A stretch of DNA of 64,000 nucleotides from Ga0077527 sp038316355 (GTDB lineage: Bacteria; Pseudomonadota; Gammaproteobacteria; Burkholderiales; SG8-41). This document shows positions 8,511 through 17,403 of this stretch, in pieces; within the stretch, counting starts at the first letter, position 1; every line of letters starts with the position of its first letter. Where the stretch lies: the NCBI GenBank assembly GCA_038316355.1, contig JBBQAO010000005.1, forward strand, positions 1-64,000, in the 5' to 3' direction. A model generated the notes under the pieces. It did not search any database. It saw only the letters and a list, made by a program, of their open reading frames with translations, and was not told the origin of the DNA. Both the position numbers and the translations under genes were made by a program.

Positions 8511-9395
8511 ATGAGCGATACCCTGCAACGTTTCCTGTTTGAGCATGCGCCGATCCGCGGCGAAATCGTGCAACTCGCCGCCACCTGGCAGGCCGTCACC
8601 GAACGCCACGACTACCCTGCGCCCTTGCGCAAAATTCTCGGTGAACTGATGGCCGCCGGCGCGCTGCTCGCGGCCACGCTCAAGTTCGACGGCACGCTGA
8701 TCCTGCAACTGCACGGCAACGGCCCGGTAAAGCTGATTGTTGTCGAATGCGCCGCCGGCCACGCGATGCGCGCCACCGCCAAATGGGACGGTGATATACC
8801 TGAAAACGATCAAACTGCGGGCGGATTACGCGCGCTGCTCGGCAACGGACGTTTTGCGATCAACCTGGTGCCGGATTCCGGCCAGCAGGGTTACCAGGGC
8901 ATCGTCGATCTCGACGCCGACAGCATCGCCGCTGCCTTCGAGCATTACATGGCGACCTCGGAACAGATTGAAACCCGGTTGTGGCTGGCCTGCGATGACA
9001 CGCACGCTGCCGGCCTGCTGATCCAGAAACTGCCGGAACGCGAAACCAGCGATGCCGATGCCTGGCCGCGCGCCGGCCAGCTCGCCGCCACCGTGAAGGC
9101 TGAGGAACTGCTGAAGCTGGCACCGCAAGTCCTGCTGCGCCGCCTGTTTCACGAAGAAGATCTGCGCGTGTTTGAACCGCAGCCGGTGTACTTCCGCTGC
9201 TCCTGCTCGTCCGAGCGCGTCACCGGCATGCTGCGCATGCTGGGGGCCGACGAAGTGCGCAGCGTGATCGCCGAACGCGGCGAAGTCGAGGTGCATTGCG
9301 AATTCTGCAACCGGCGTTATGTCTTCGACGCCGTCGACAGCGAACAGATTTTTGCCGCCGCAGTATCCACGCCGCCCGAGCCGACCCGGCACTGA
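8511..9395 (+). CDS. hslO: Redox-regulated chaperone Hsp33
   Basis: Cytosolic holdase chaperone activated by oxidative unfolding and zinc release, 294 residues. The C-terminal zinc centre is complete: Cys230 and Cys232 (CSC) and Cys263 and Cys266 (CEFC). The ATG at 8511 follows GAGGGCACC; an earlier in-frame start at 8490 lacks a ribosome site. No partner genes are adjacent. Confidence 0.96.
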   Translation: MSDTLQRFLFEHAPIRGEIVQLAATWQAVTERHDYPAPLRKILGELMAAGALLAATLKFDGTLILQLHGNGPVKLIVVECAAGHAMRATAKWDGDIPENDQTAGGLRALLGNGRFAINLVPDSGQQGYQGIVDLDADSIAAAFEHYMATSEQIETRLWLACDDTHAAGLLIQKLPERETSDADAWPRAGQLAATVKAEELLKLAPQVLLRRLFHEEDLRVFEPQPVYFRCSCSSERVTGMLRMLGADEVRSVIAERGEVEVHCEFCNRRYVFDAVDSEQIFAAAVSTPPEPTRH

Positions 9396-9535
9396 ACGGG
9401 GAAGCGCTGACGCACCCTCGTCTCGACACTGCCACAGCTGCGGCGTAAACTTTGATTTCCCTTGGTTGCCCGCTCGTTTACACCCCGGTTGCACGGCAAT
9501 TATTAGTTTAAAAACAATTAGTTACGGAGAATTTC

Positions 9536-10726
9536 ATGGCTGAAGCGCGTGAAGTCGTTATTGTGAGCGGTGTGCGCACTGCGATTGGTGACTACGGCGG
9601 CGCATTAAAGGACATCGCGCCCACCGAACTCGCCGGGCAGATCGTCAAGGAGGCCGTCAGCCGCGCGAAGATCGATCCCAAACAAGTCGGGCAACTGGTG
9701 TTCGGCAACGTGATTCACGGCGAAGCCAAAGACATGTACTTCTCGCGCGTCGCCTGCATCAGGGGCGGACTGCCGCAGGACACCACGGCATTGACCGTCA
9801 ACCGCCTCTGCGGCAGCGGCCTGCAGGCCATCGTCTCTGCAGCCCAGGGCATCATGCTCGGTGACTGCGACGCCGCAGTGGGCGGCGGCGCCGAATCAAT
9901 GAGCCGCGGCGGTTATCTGATGCCCAGCCTGCGCTGGGGTCAACGCATGAGCGACGGCAATGCCATCGACATGATGGTTGGTGCGCTGACCGACCCCTTC
10001 GACACCGTGCACATGGGCATCACCGCAGAGAACATCGCCGCGCAATGGAAAATCGGCCGCGAACAGCAGGATGAATTCGCCGTCGAAAGCCATCGCCGCG
10101 CGATCAACGCCATCGACAAGGGTTATTTCAAGGACCAGATCCTGCCGATTGAACTGAAAACCCGCAAAGGCAGCACGCTGTTCGACAAGGACGAACACCC
10201 GCGCGCCGACATCACACTGGAAGGTCTCGCCAAACTGCGTGCGGTATTCAAAAAAGAAGGCGGTTCGGTCACCGCCGGCAATGCCTCGGGCATCAACGAC
10301 GGCGCCGCCGCCGTGGTGCTGATGGAAAAGGAAGCCGCGAAAAAAGCCGGTCTCAAACCGCTGGCGCGCCTGGTGTCGTACGGCATCGCCGGCGTCGATC
10401 CGAAAATCATGGGCATCGGTCCGGTGCCTGCAGTACAGAACGCGCTGAAGCGCGCCGGTCTCAAGGTCGAGGACATGGACGTCGTCGAATCGAATGAAGC
10501 GTTTGCGGTACAGGCACTTGCCGTGTCCTGCGATCTGAAATTCGACCCGAAGAAGACCAATCCCAACGGCGGCGCAGTCGGCCTCGGCCACCCCATCGGC
10601 GCCACCGGCGCGCTGCTCACCGTCAAGGCGCTGTACGAACTGCAGCGCACCGGCGGCAAATACGCTCTGGTGACCATGTGCATTGGCGGCGGCCAGGGCA
10701 TCGCGGCAATATTTGAACGCATGTAA
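9536..10726 (+). CDS. Acetyl-CoA C-acyltransferase (thiolase)
   Basis: Joins or splits acyl-CoA thioesters (acetoacetyl-CoA formation or beta-oxidation thiolysis). The 396 residues match biosynthetic-type thiolases. Nucleophile Cys92 lies in NRLCGSGLQ, His352 in GHPIGATGA and the second catalytic Cys382 in MCIGGGQG. GGAG precedes the start. The upstream spacer is AT-rich and carries one copy of the AATTGTTTTT motif found elsewhere in the window. A strong terminator closes the unit at 10762-10786. No partner (reductase or PHA synthase) is adjacent, so its pathway is open. Confidence 0.93.
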   Translation: MAEAREVVIVSGVRTAIGDYGGALKDIAPTELAGQIVKEAVSRAKIDPKQVGQLVFGNVIHGEAKDMYFSRVACIRGGLPQDTTALTVNRLCGSGLQAIVSAAQGIMLGDCDAAVGGGAESMSRGGYLMPSLRWGQRMSDGNAIDMMVGALTDPFDTVHMGITAENIAAQWKIGREQQDEFAVESHRRAINAIDKGYFKDQILPIELKTRKGSTLFDKDEHPRADITLEGLAKLRAVFKKEGGSVTAGNASGINDGAAAVVLMEKEAAKKAGLKPLARLVSYGIAGVDPKIMGIGPVPAVQNALKRAGLKVEDMDVVESNEAFAVQALAVSCDLKFDPKKTNPNGGAVGLGHPIGATGALLTVKALYELQRTGGKYALVTMCIGGGQGIAAIFERM

Positions 10727-10761
10727 GTAGATCCGGTACAACATAACAACGCATAACAACG

Positions 10762-10786
10762 CCGCGCGAATGCGCGGTGTTTTTTT
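10762..10786 (+). terminator. Rho-independent terminator after thiolase
   Basis: CCGCGC and GCGCGG form a perfect 6-bp stem with a GAAT loop, followed by TGTTTTTTT. Confidence 0.85.
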
Positions 10787-10897
10787 GCCATAGCGCGCGT
10801 CTGGACAAATTGCAGCACGGTGGCCATCATAAGCATCCTGAATCGGCAACCTTATCCAGGAATTGCCAAAAAACATAACCGAAGGAGGAACCATCCG

Positions 10898-11872
10898 ATG
10901 CGCATGTTCAAACTGCTGGCTGCATTAACACTGCCGGCGCTGCTGTGCTCGCCCGTGGCGCAAGCCGCCGAGGGCAAATATCCTGAAAAACCGATCCGGC
11001 TGATCATCGGCAGTGCCGCCGGATCGGGCCCGGACATCATCTCGCGCCTGCTGGCCGAGCGGCTGTACGGCACCTGGAAGCAGCGCGTGGTCGTCGATGC
11101 GCGTCCCGGCGCGGCAGGGGCCATCAGTGCCGACCTCACGCTCGCAGCAGCGCCCGACGGCTATACCTGGATGATGCTGACCTCGCAGTTGTTCGTCGCA
11201 TCGCAGGTGCTGGCCGACATCAAATTCGACCTCGCCAGGGATTTCCAGTCCGTGGCCCTGATCGGCGTAACGCCCTTTGTGCTGCTCGCCAACAACCAAT
11301 TGCCGGCCAAATCGCTTAAGGAACTGATCGAACTCGCCAAGAAATCCCCGGGCATGCTGCGCTATGGCTCAGCCGGCACCGGCGCATCCGAGCACCTGTC
11401 GGGCGTGCTGCTGAACCATATGACCGGCACCAACATGCTGCATGTGCCGTACAAGGGTGTCGCGCAGGCCATCACCGATGTACTCGCCAACGAAGTGCAG
11501 ATCACCTACGCCGTGCTGCCCGCCGCGCTGCCGCACATCCAGACCGGAAGACTGCGCCCGCTCGGCGTGACGACGGCGAAACGCGCCACATTGATCCCGG
11601 ATGTGCCGGCAATCGGTGAAGTCGTGCCGGGTTATGCCATGAATGCCTGGTACAGCATCGTTGCACCGATGAAGGCACCTGCGCCGATCATGGCCGCAGT
11701 GAGCAAGGAAATCGTCAGCGCGGTGCGCGAACCGGCATTCGGCGAGAAACTCAAAGGGCTCGGCATCGAAGTCGTCGGCGGTGATCGCGCCACACTCGAT
11801 GCGTGGCGGCGCGACGAACACAAGCGTATTGTCGATCTGGTGAAAATCTCCGGCGCCAGGGAAAAGAAATAA
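10898..11872 (+). CDS. Tripartite tricarboxylate transporter receptor, Bug/TctC family (copy 1)
   Basis: Periplasmic receptor of 324 residues for an unknown carboxylate or other small solute. A Sec signal ends at QAA (about residue 23). The family start YPEKPIRLIIGSAAGSGPDII and the later LHVPYKG motif are typical of Bug proteins. GGAGGA lies eight bases before the ATG. It is a clear paralogue of the Bug gene at 12878; both share the unusual SAAGSGPDIISR segment and TDV.A.EVQ.TYAV. No TctA/TctB genes occur in the window, so the membrane partner must be encoded elsewhere, or the receptor may signal. Confidence 0.92.
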   Translation: MRMFKLLAALTLPALLCSPVAQAAEGKYPEKPIRLIIGSAAGSGPDIISRLLAERLYGTWKQRVVVDARPGAAGAISADLTLAAAPDGYTWMMLTSQLFVASQVLADIKFDLARDFQSVALIGVTPFVLLANNQLPAKSLKELIELAKKSPGMLRYGSAGTGASEHLSGVLLNHMTGTNMLHVPYKGVAQAITDVLANEVQITYAVLPAALPHIQTGRLRPLGVTTAKRATLIPDVPAIGEVVPGYAMNAWYSIVAPMKAPAPIMAAVSKEIVSAVREPAFGEKLKGLGIEVVGGDRATLDAWRRDEHKRIVDLVKISGAREKK

Positions 11873-11893
11873 AAGTCGCCCACCTGAAAAAAA

Positions 11894-11916
11894 CCGCGCG
11901 CCACGCGGCGTTTTTT
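11894..11916 (+). terminator. Rho-independent terminator after Bug copy 1
   Basis: CCGCG and CGCGG form a 5-bp stem around CGCCA, then CG and six T. Confidence 0.7.
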
Positions 11917-11951
11917 GTCATCTTCGCAAGCGCGCACCAGAACATACGCTG

Positions 11952-12743
11952 ATGAACCCCCTGCTGCTGACCGTAGTCCTGACGCTAATTCCCATTGCCG
12001 TTGGCGCGCAGTCCCGCGACCTCATGTATGCCGAATCCGGCGAACTACCGGTGATCCTCACCGCGCCGCACGGCGGAGCGCAGGATGTTCCGGGCTGTGA
12101 GGTGCGCAGCCCTGTGGGCAAAAGTTTTGTCAATCGACCCGACCAGAGCACCGACGTGCTGGCCCTGGACATCGCGGCCGAACTGAAACGCCTGACCGGC
12201 AAGGCGCCGTACCTGGTGATGGCGCGCTTTCACCGCAAATACATTGATGCCAATCGCCCCGCCGACGAGGCCTATGCCGGCCCCGGCTGCGCCGCAGACT
12301 ACGCCGCCTACCATGCCGCGATCCGTCGTTACATTAATGAAGTGCGTGCGAAATATCCTCAGGCCATGCTGTTCGACATCCACGGCCAGACCGCATATCC
12401 GGATGCGATCCTGCGCGGTACTCACCACGGCACTGCAGTGGCAAAACTGCTGGCGCGCGCCGGCGCACCGGCGGTGACCGGCCCCGACAGTGTATTCGGC
12501 CGCTTTGCCGCAATGGGCTACAGTATCGTTCCGGCGATCAACACGTTCCCCACCGACAAGGTCGAAGCGCCGGGCTACACCGGCGGCCATACCGTTGCCC
12601 TCTACGGCAGCCACCGCCCCGATGGCATCGATGTAATGCAACTCGAATTCGGCCGCGACCTGCGATTGGGTGCGGCGCTGGGAAAAACCGCCAAAGACAC
12701 GGCGCAGGCCATCGCCGCATTTCACGAACGCTTCCTCAAATGA
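11952..12743 (+). CDS. Exported N-formylglutamate amidohydrolase-like protein
   Basis: Putative periplasmic zinc amidohydrolase, 263 residues. A short Sec signal (MNPLLLTVVLTLIPIAVGAQ) starts the protein. The segments TAPHGG (about 37-42), RFHRKYIDANR (about 92-102) and FDIHGQT (about 139-145) match the FGase fold, whose family members hydrolyse N-formyl-glutamate or related amides. It sits alone between two paralogous Bug receptors, which may bind its substrate or product. FGases of histidine breakdown are cytosolic, so the export signal suggests another role. Confidence 0.72.
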   Translation: MNPLLLTVVLTLIPIAVGAQSRDLMYAESGELPVILTAPHGGAQDVPGCEVRSPVGKSFVNRPDQSTDVLALDIAAELKRLTGKAPYLVMARFHRKYIDANRPADEAYAGPGCAADYAAYHAAIRRYINEVRAKYPQAMLFDIHGQTAYPDAILRGTHHGTAVAKLLARAGAPAVTGPDSVFGRFAAMGYSIVPAINTFPTDKVEAPGYTGGHTVALYGSHRPDGIDVMQLEFGRDLRLGAALGKTAKDTAQAIAAFHERFLK

Positions 12744-12877
12744 GGGCTGCACGAGAGCGCAGTCTTGCCGGCGGCGCCTGCGTCGCCACGATCCTTTTTT
12801 CGGGATTTAAACGTCCGCATGATAGACTGCCGCAACAACAGAGCAAGTCCATAAACGTCTGACGGAGGAGGATCGAG

Positions 12878-13849
12878 ATGCACAAGCTGAAATTGCTGGC
12901 AGCGTTGATCATTTCACCGCTGCTGGCCCAACCCGCGGCACAGGCAGCAACGGCAACATACCCGGATAAACCCATTCGAATCATTATCGGCAGCGCAGCA
13001 GGTTCCGGCCCTGACATCATTTCCCGCGTGCTGGCTGAACGTCTGCACGAAGTGTGGGGCCAGCGCCTGGTGGTGGATGCGCGTCCCGGTGCGGCCGGTG
13101 TGGTCAGCGCAGAAACGGCGCTGCTCGCCAATCGGGACGGCTACACCTGGATGGTGCTGACCTCGCAACTGTTTGTCGCGACCGCAGTATTCAAGGACCT
13201 CAAATTCGACCTGGCCAAGGATTTCCAATCCATCAGCCTGCTTGGCACCGTGCCGTTCGTACAGGTCGTCAACCCGAAACTGCCGGCGAAGTCCGTACCG
13301 GAACTCATTGCATTGGCCAAGAAAAGCCCGGGCAAGTTGCGCTTCGGCTCGGCCGGCACTGGCGCCTCTGAGCATCTGAGCGGAGTCCTGTTTACGCAAC
13401 TCACCGGCACCAGCATGCTGCATGTTCCCTACAAAGGCATCGCACAGGCCATTACCGACGTAATGGCAGATGAAGTGCAACTCACCTACGCCGTATTTCC
13501 TGCAGCGAAACCCCACATTGAAAACAATCGCCTGCGTGCACTGGGTGTGACCACCCCAAAACGTGCACCACTGCTGCCTGACGTTCCGGCGATTGCGGAG
13601 ACTGTGCCAGGTTATGCCATGTACGGCTGGTACAGCCTGGTCGCCCCGACCGGTACGCCGGATGCACTGCTCAACAAGATCAGCGCCGAGGTTGTCAAGG
13701 CGGTTAAAGAGCCGGCGTTTGGCGAAAAACTGAAAGTGCTCGGCATTGAAGCCGATGGCGGCGACCGCAAGGCACTCGACGCCTGGCGCGCCAGCGAAAC
13801 CAAACGCACCGGCGATCTGGTCAAGGTCTCGGGCGCAAGCGCAAAATAA
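12878..13849 (+). CDS. Tripartite tricarboxylate transporter receptor, Bug/TctC family (copy 2)
   Basis: Periplasmic receptor of 323 residues, paralogue of the Bug gene at 10898 along its whole length. The Sec signal ends near AQAA. YPDKPIRIIIGSAAGSGPDII and LHVPYKG are family motifs. GGAGGAGG stands before the ATG. The two copies flank the FGase-like gene, which suggests a local duplication that included receptor and terminator. No membrane components are nearby; the ligand is unknown. Confidence 0.92.
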   Translation: MHKLKLLAALIISPLLAQPAAQAATATYPDKPIRIIIGSAAGSGPDIISRVLAERLHEVWGQRLVVDARPGAAGVVSAETALLANRDGYTWMVLTSQLFVATAVFKDLKFDLAKDFQSISLLGTVPFVQVVNPKLPAKSVPELIALAKKSPGKLRFGSAGTGASEHLSGVLFTQLTGTSMLHVPYKGIAQAITDVMADEVQLTYAVFPAAKPHIENNRLRALGVTTPKRAPLLPDVPAIAETVPGYAMYGWYSLVAPTGTPDALLNKISAEVVKAVKEPAFGEKLKVLGIEADGGDRKALDAWRASETKRTGDLVKVSGASAK

Positions 13850-13879
13850 TTGTCGCCCGCACCAAGCTGCGATCAAAAA

Positions 13880-13904
13880 TGCCGCGCATTGCGCGGCATT
13901 TTTT
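13880..13904 (+). terminator. Rho-independent terminator after Bug copy 2
   Basis: TGCCGCGC and GCGCGGCA form an 8-bp perfect stem with an ATT loop, followed by six T. The stem resembles those at 10762 and 15131. Confidence 0.9.
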
Positions 13905-14010
13905 GTGTGTGATAGCGCAACTCGACCCTAACCCGCACGCCCAAGATACTTATGAAAAAATATTCACGACAGCCTGGATTCCGTATTCAGTTAACCCGAT
14001 GGGAGAAAAC

Positions 14011-15066
14011 ATGAAAAGTCGATTCACCAGATTTGCGTTTGGCCTGTGTCTCGCAATGTTCGCATCGGCAGCAAACGCTGCCCCGTGCATGATCGTAACG
14101 TTAACCGGCACTCAGGGCGGTCCATCGGTTTATAACGGACTGGCCGGTCCCGGAACGCTGGTGCGTTATGGTGATGACAGCAATAACTGCAATGCCGTGC
14201 GGCTGCAGTTCGACGCGGGACGCGGCACCACCATGCGCCTCTCGCAGGTGGGTGTGACGGCGGGGCAGCTCAATGCGATATTTTTCACCCATATGCATTC
14301 TGATCATGCCGATGGTTTTCCGGACATCATGCAATTGCGCTGGCACTTCGGCCCCAAGGGACCCAAACTTGATGTCGTCTGCAGCGCGGACAAGGCTGCG
14401 CCCCAGGGATACGCCGTCAGCTGCGCAAAGTTCGCGACACACTCGGCCGACGCCTATCTGCAGTCTGGCGAAATCGCCCAACGGCATACTGAAAACAAGG
14501 AGCGTCCCGCGGGCGGTCCTGGCACAGTGACCAATATCATCACATTTGACCCCACAACCGAACCGCAGGTCGTCTGGACCTCCGGTGACGTGAAAGTCAG
14601 CGCAATCCAGTCTACGCACATCCCGGGCCATGCCTCCTACCGGGTGGACACCCCCGCCGGCAGCGTAGTGATCGGCGGCGATGCCGGCAACGATGTGCCC
14701 GCGCCACCCCGCGCCTCATCGACCTCAGAACAGGTTGAAAAACTGGCCAGTGGCGCGGACATCATCGTGCATTCGACGATGCACACCGTCATGGCACCAG
14801 ACAAGGGCAGTGGCATGCCCGCGCCGATCTATTATCGCCAGAGCACATCGACCGATCTCGGCGCCATGGCTAAACGGACGGGCGCAAAGCATCTCATGCT
14901 GACCCACCTGATCCCCCCGCTCGGAGCAAGCAATCAGGGTCTGTGGAAAGTGCCCGGCGGAGCACTCACCGAAGCGGCTTACCGCGCTTCGGTGCAGGAA
15001 GGCGGATTTTCCGGAAACATCATTGTCGGCACCGATCTGGTCAGTGTGCGCCTGCCGGCAAAGTAA
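14011..15066 (+). CDS. Exported metallo-beta-lactamase-fold hydrolase
   Basis: Zinc hydrolase of 351 residues, probably periplasmic. The Sec signal ends at ANAA (about residue 24). The zinc motif HMHSDHAD (about 95-102) is that of the MBL superfamily, and further ligand candidates are HIPGH, GGDAG and THLIPP. The arrangement resembles ribonuclease Z/arylsulfatase-like MBL proteins. GGGAGA precedes the ATG at 14011; the frame is open to 13879 but unsupported. It follows the Bug/FGase group and has its own terminator. The substrate is unknown. Confidence 0.82.
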   Translation: MKSRFTRFAFGLCLAMFASAANAAPCMIVTLTGTQGGPSVYNGLAGPGTLVRYGDDSNNCNAVRLQFDAGRGTTMRLSQVGVTAGQLNAIFFTHMHSDHADGFPDIMQLRWHFGPKGPKLDVVCSADKAAPQGYAVSCAKFATHSADAYLQSGEIAQRHTENKERPAGGPGTVTNIITFDPTTEPQVVWTSGDVKVSAIQSTHIPGHASYRVDTPAGSVVIGGDAGNDVPAPPRASSTSEQVEKLASGADIIVHSTMHTVMAPDKGSGMPAPIYYRQSTSTDLGAMAKRTGAKHLMLTHLIPPLGASNQGLWKVPGGALTEAAYRASVQEGGFSGNIIVGTDLVSVRLPAK

Positions 15067-15130
15067 ACGCGCCCTGCATCGTACCTGTAACTGATCGCGG
15101 CGCGACACCGTACCGTGATCGCAAGCCACA

Positions 15131-15155
15131 CGCCGCGCACTGCGCGGCGTTTTTT
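15131..15155 (+). terminator. Rho-independent terminator after MBL-fold gene
   Basis: CGCCGCGC and GCGCGGCG form an 8-bp perfect stem with a 3-base loop, followed by six T. The AraC-type gene ends only 16 bases further on the opposite strand. Confidence 0.9.
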
Positions 15156-15170
15156 ACCGCTACCACACGC

Positions 15171-16034
15171 TCAACCTCCAGCATTAAATGTCCGAGGCGC
15201 CATGCCCAGCGCGCGGCGGAACATCGTCGAAAATGCGCCGGGACTTTCGTAACCCAGATCCACTGCCACCGTGGTCACCGGCGCGCCTTCAGCCAGACGG
15301 CGGATGGATTCGAGCAATCGTGCCTGCTGCTTCCAGCGTGCGAAGGTGATGCCGGTTTCGCGCAGGAAACGGCGGTAGAGGGTGCGCGTGCTGGTATTGA
15401 GTTCGCCGGCATCAAAATCGCAGGGCCGCCGTGTCGAGAGGTCGGCAAGGATGCGTTCGCAGAGCTGCGTCAGATCCGCACTTTCCGGCAACGGCAGGTC
15501 AAGCGCGCAAAGCGGCAGGCGGCGGATTTCCGCCATCAGCAGACGCATCAGCAGGCCGTCGTCGCCGTGCTCGTCATAAGTCGCAGGCAACCCTGTCGCG
15601 CGCACCACCAGTTCGCGCAGCAGTGGTGTGACGTCGAGCACCGCGCACGACGCCGGCATGCCACTGCCTGCGACATCGTTCAGATACAGGCTGTGCATGT
15701 CGACCACGCCGTGCATCTGGATTTCGTGCACCGTCTGCGCCGGCACCCACAACGCGCGGGAGGGCGGCACGATCCAGGCATGGCGCGCGGTGCGCACCCG
15801 CATCGTGCCTGCGACCGCGAACACAAACTGCGCGCGGCCATGCCAGTGCGGCGTGATGTGGTGCCCCCGCGGATAGGTGGTATGGCGGATCACCACGGCA
15901 CGCGACAGGTCGCCCCGCACGGGGCTTTCCGGCGCAGCGGCAAAATCGCCGCCGGTGCGCAGACGGGCAACGGCGCGGCGGCGGACCGGCATCGGGGATT
16001 TTGCTGGTTTGGCGGATTTGCCCGGCGTGTCCAT
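15171..16034 (-). CDS. AraC-family transcriptional regulator with cupin sensor domain
   Basis: 287-residue regulator. An N-terminal cupin-like sensor with TPHWHGRAQFVFAVAG (about 61-76) and PPSRALWVPAQTVHEI precedes a C-terminal AraC DNA-binding domain with two helix-turn-helices (about 185-285). The ATG at 16034 is preferred: the longer open frame would run across the divergent MFS gene. It probably controls that MFS gene; the 64-bp gap holds an inverted repeat at 16039-16061. Confidence 0.87.
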   Translation of the reverse strand: MDTPGKSAKPAKSPMPVRRRAVARLRTGGDFAAAPESPVRGDLSRAVVIRHTTYPRGHHITPHWHGRAQFVFAVAGTMRVRTARHAWIVPPSRALWVPAQTVHEIQMHGVVDMHSLYLNDVAGSGMPASCAVLDVTPLLRELVVRATGLPATYDEHGDDGLLMRLLMAEIRRLPLCALDLPLPESADLTQLCERILADLSTRRPCDFDAGELNTSTRTLYRRFLRETGITFARWKQQARLLESIRRLAEGAPVTTVAVDLGYESPGAFSTMFRRALGMAPRTFNAGG

Positions 16035-16038
16035 TTTG

Positions 16039-16061
16039 CGAATGTTTATGGCAAATATTCG
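16039..16061. promoter_or_regulatory. Inverted repeat in the araC-type/MFS divergent promoter
   Basis: CGAATGTTT and AAATATTCG form 9-bp arms with one mismatch and a 5-base spacer ATGGC. The position between divergent regulator and transporter genes suits an operator. Confidence 0.5.
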
Positions 16062-16098
16062 AAAGACAGACGATTGTAACTCAAGCACACTGCTGGCC

Positions 16099-17316
16099 AT
16101 GACGACCACCACCTTGCCTGCCGCCCCTGCCGGGGGCTTCTCCACCATCGTGCGCCTGCTGCTCAACGTCGGCCACGCCATCGACCACATGTTCCTGCTG
16201 ATTTTCGCCACCGCCGTGGCCACGATCGCCGTCGAATTCGGCTATGCAAACTGGACCGACCTGATGCCGTACAGCGTCGGCGCCTTCGCGCTGTTCGGCA
16301 TCGGCGCGCTGCCCGCGGGACGCCTCGGTGACCTGTGGGGCCGGCGCAACATGATGATCATTTTTTTCATCGGCATGGGCGTATCGGCCATGCTGGTGGC
16401 ACTGACGCAGAATGCCTGGCAACTCGCTGCTGCGCTGGCGCTCTTGGGCGCTTTCGCCGCGATCTACCATCCGGTGGGCATCCCGATGCTGGTGCAGAAC
16501 GTGCCGAACCCCGGCGCGGTGATCGGTTTGAACGGCCTCGCCGGCAACCTCGGCATCGCCGTCGCAGCCCTGCTTACCGGCTTCCTCGTCAAATGGATCG
16601 GCTGGCGCGCGGCGTTTGTGATTCCCGGCCTGCTCGCCATCGCCTGCGGCGTGATTTTTGCGCTGACCTGCCCGAAAGAAACCGAGTCCCCGTCCAAACG
16701 CAAAGGTGGCAAGGCCAAGGTAGCGCTGTCTCCGGCCATGCTGATGCGCGCCTTCGCGGTGATGACCTCCGCTGCAGCAGTCAGCACCATCCTGTTCAAT
16801 TTCACCACCAACGGCAATTCGCAACTGCTGGCCGAGGGCTTCAAGGGCATCATCGAAGACCCCGCGGTGATCGGCACGCTGCTCGCGGTGATTTACACCA
16901 TCGCCTCGTTTGCGCAGATCGTCGTCGGCCGCCTGATCGACAAGGTGGCGTTCAAGCCGCTGCAGGTTTGGATATCGATCATCCAGATCCCGCTGCTGAT
17001 CTGGGCCGCGCACAGTCAGGACTGGGGCCTGTTCATTGCGCTGCTCGCGGTGATGGTGTTCGTCTTTGGCGCGATCCCGTTCACCGACGCGATGATCGTG
17101 CGTTACGTCGATGACCGGCTGCGTTCGCGCGTCGCCGGCATGCGGCTGACGGTGGCCTTCGGCTTCAGTTCGCTTGCGGTGTGGGTACTCGGGCCGCTGG
17201 TCAAAGCCATCGGCTTTTCCAACGCACTGTGGATCATGGCCGGCATCGCCGCGATCAAGGCCGCCATCGTGATGCTGCTGCCGGATGAACCGGCGACCGA
17301 GCCCGTCAAAACGTAA
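16099..17316 (+). CDS. MFS transporter
   Basis: 405-residue inner-membrane transporter with about 12 hydrophobic segments. The MFS loop 2-3 motif is seen as GRLGDLWGRRNM (about 75-86). A polar cytoplasmic linker with ETESPSKRKGGKAK (about 192-206) separates the two halves. The ATG at 16099 is the first after the divergent AraC-type start and best fits the protein start. It is divergent from the AraC-type gene, which likely regulates it. The substrate is unknown. Confidence 0.85.
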   Translation: MTTTTLPAAPAGGFSTIVRLLLNVGHAIDHMFLLIFATAVATIAVEFGYANWTDLMPYSVGAFALFGIGALPAGRLGDLWGRRNMMIIFFIGMGVSAMLVALTQNAWQLAAALALLGAFAAIYHPVGIPMLVQNVPNPGAVIGLNGLAGNLGIAVAALLTGFLVKWIGWRAAFVIPGLLAIACGVIFALTCPKETESPSKRKGGKAKVALSPAMLMRAFAVMTSAAAVSTILFNFTTNGNSQLLAEGFKGIIEDPAVIGTLLAVIYTIASFAQIVVGRLIDKVAFKPLQVWISIIQIPLLIWAAHSQDWGLFIALLAVMVFVFGAIPFTDAMIVRYVDDRLRSRVAGMRLTVAFGFSSLAVWVLGPLVKAIGFSNALWIMAGIAAIKAAIVMLLPDEPATEPVKT

Positions 17317-17385
17317 CGCAGCACAACCCTGATCCTTTCAGGCGATCCATTGTTCCGCGCTCTGATTTTATAAATTATCCAATAA

Positions 17386-17398
17386 AATCAATTGGTTA
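17386..17398. promoter_or_regulatory. IHF-like site just before TauE/SafE start
   Basis: AATCAATTGGTTA fits the IHF consensus WATCAANNNNTTR fully. It ends five bases before the ATG at 17404, and the same motif at the same distance precedes the gene at 47460. There is no clear Shine-Dalgarno between motif and ATG. Confidence 0.45.
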
Positions 17399-17403
17399 TT
17401 GGC

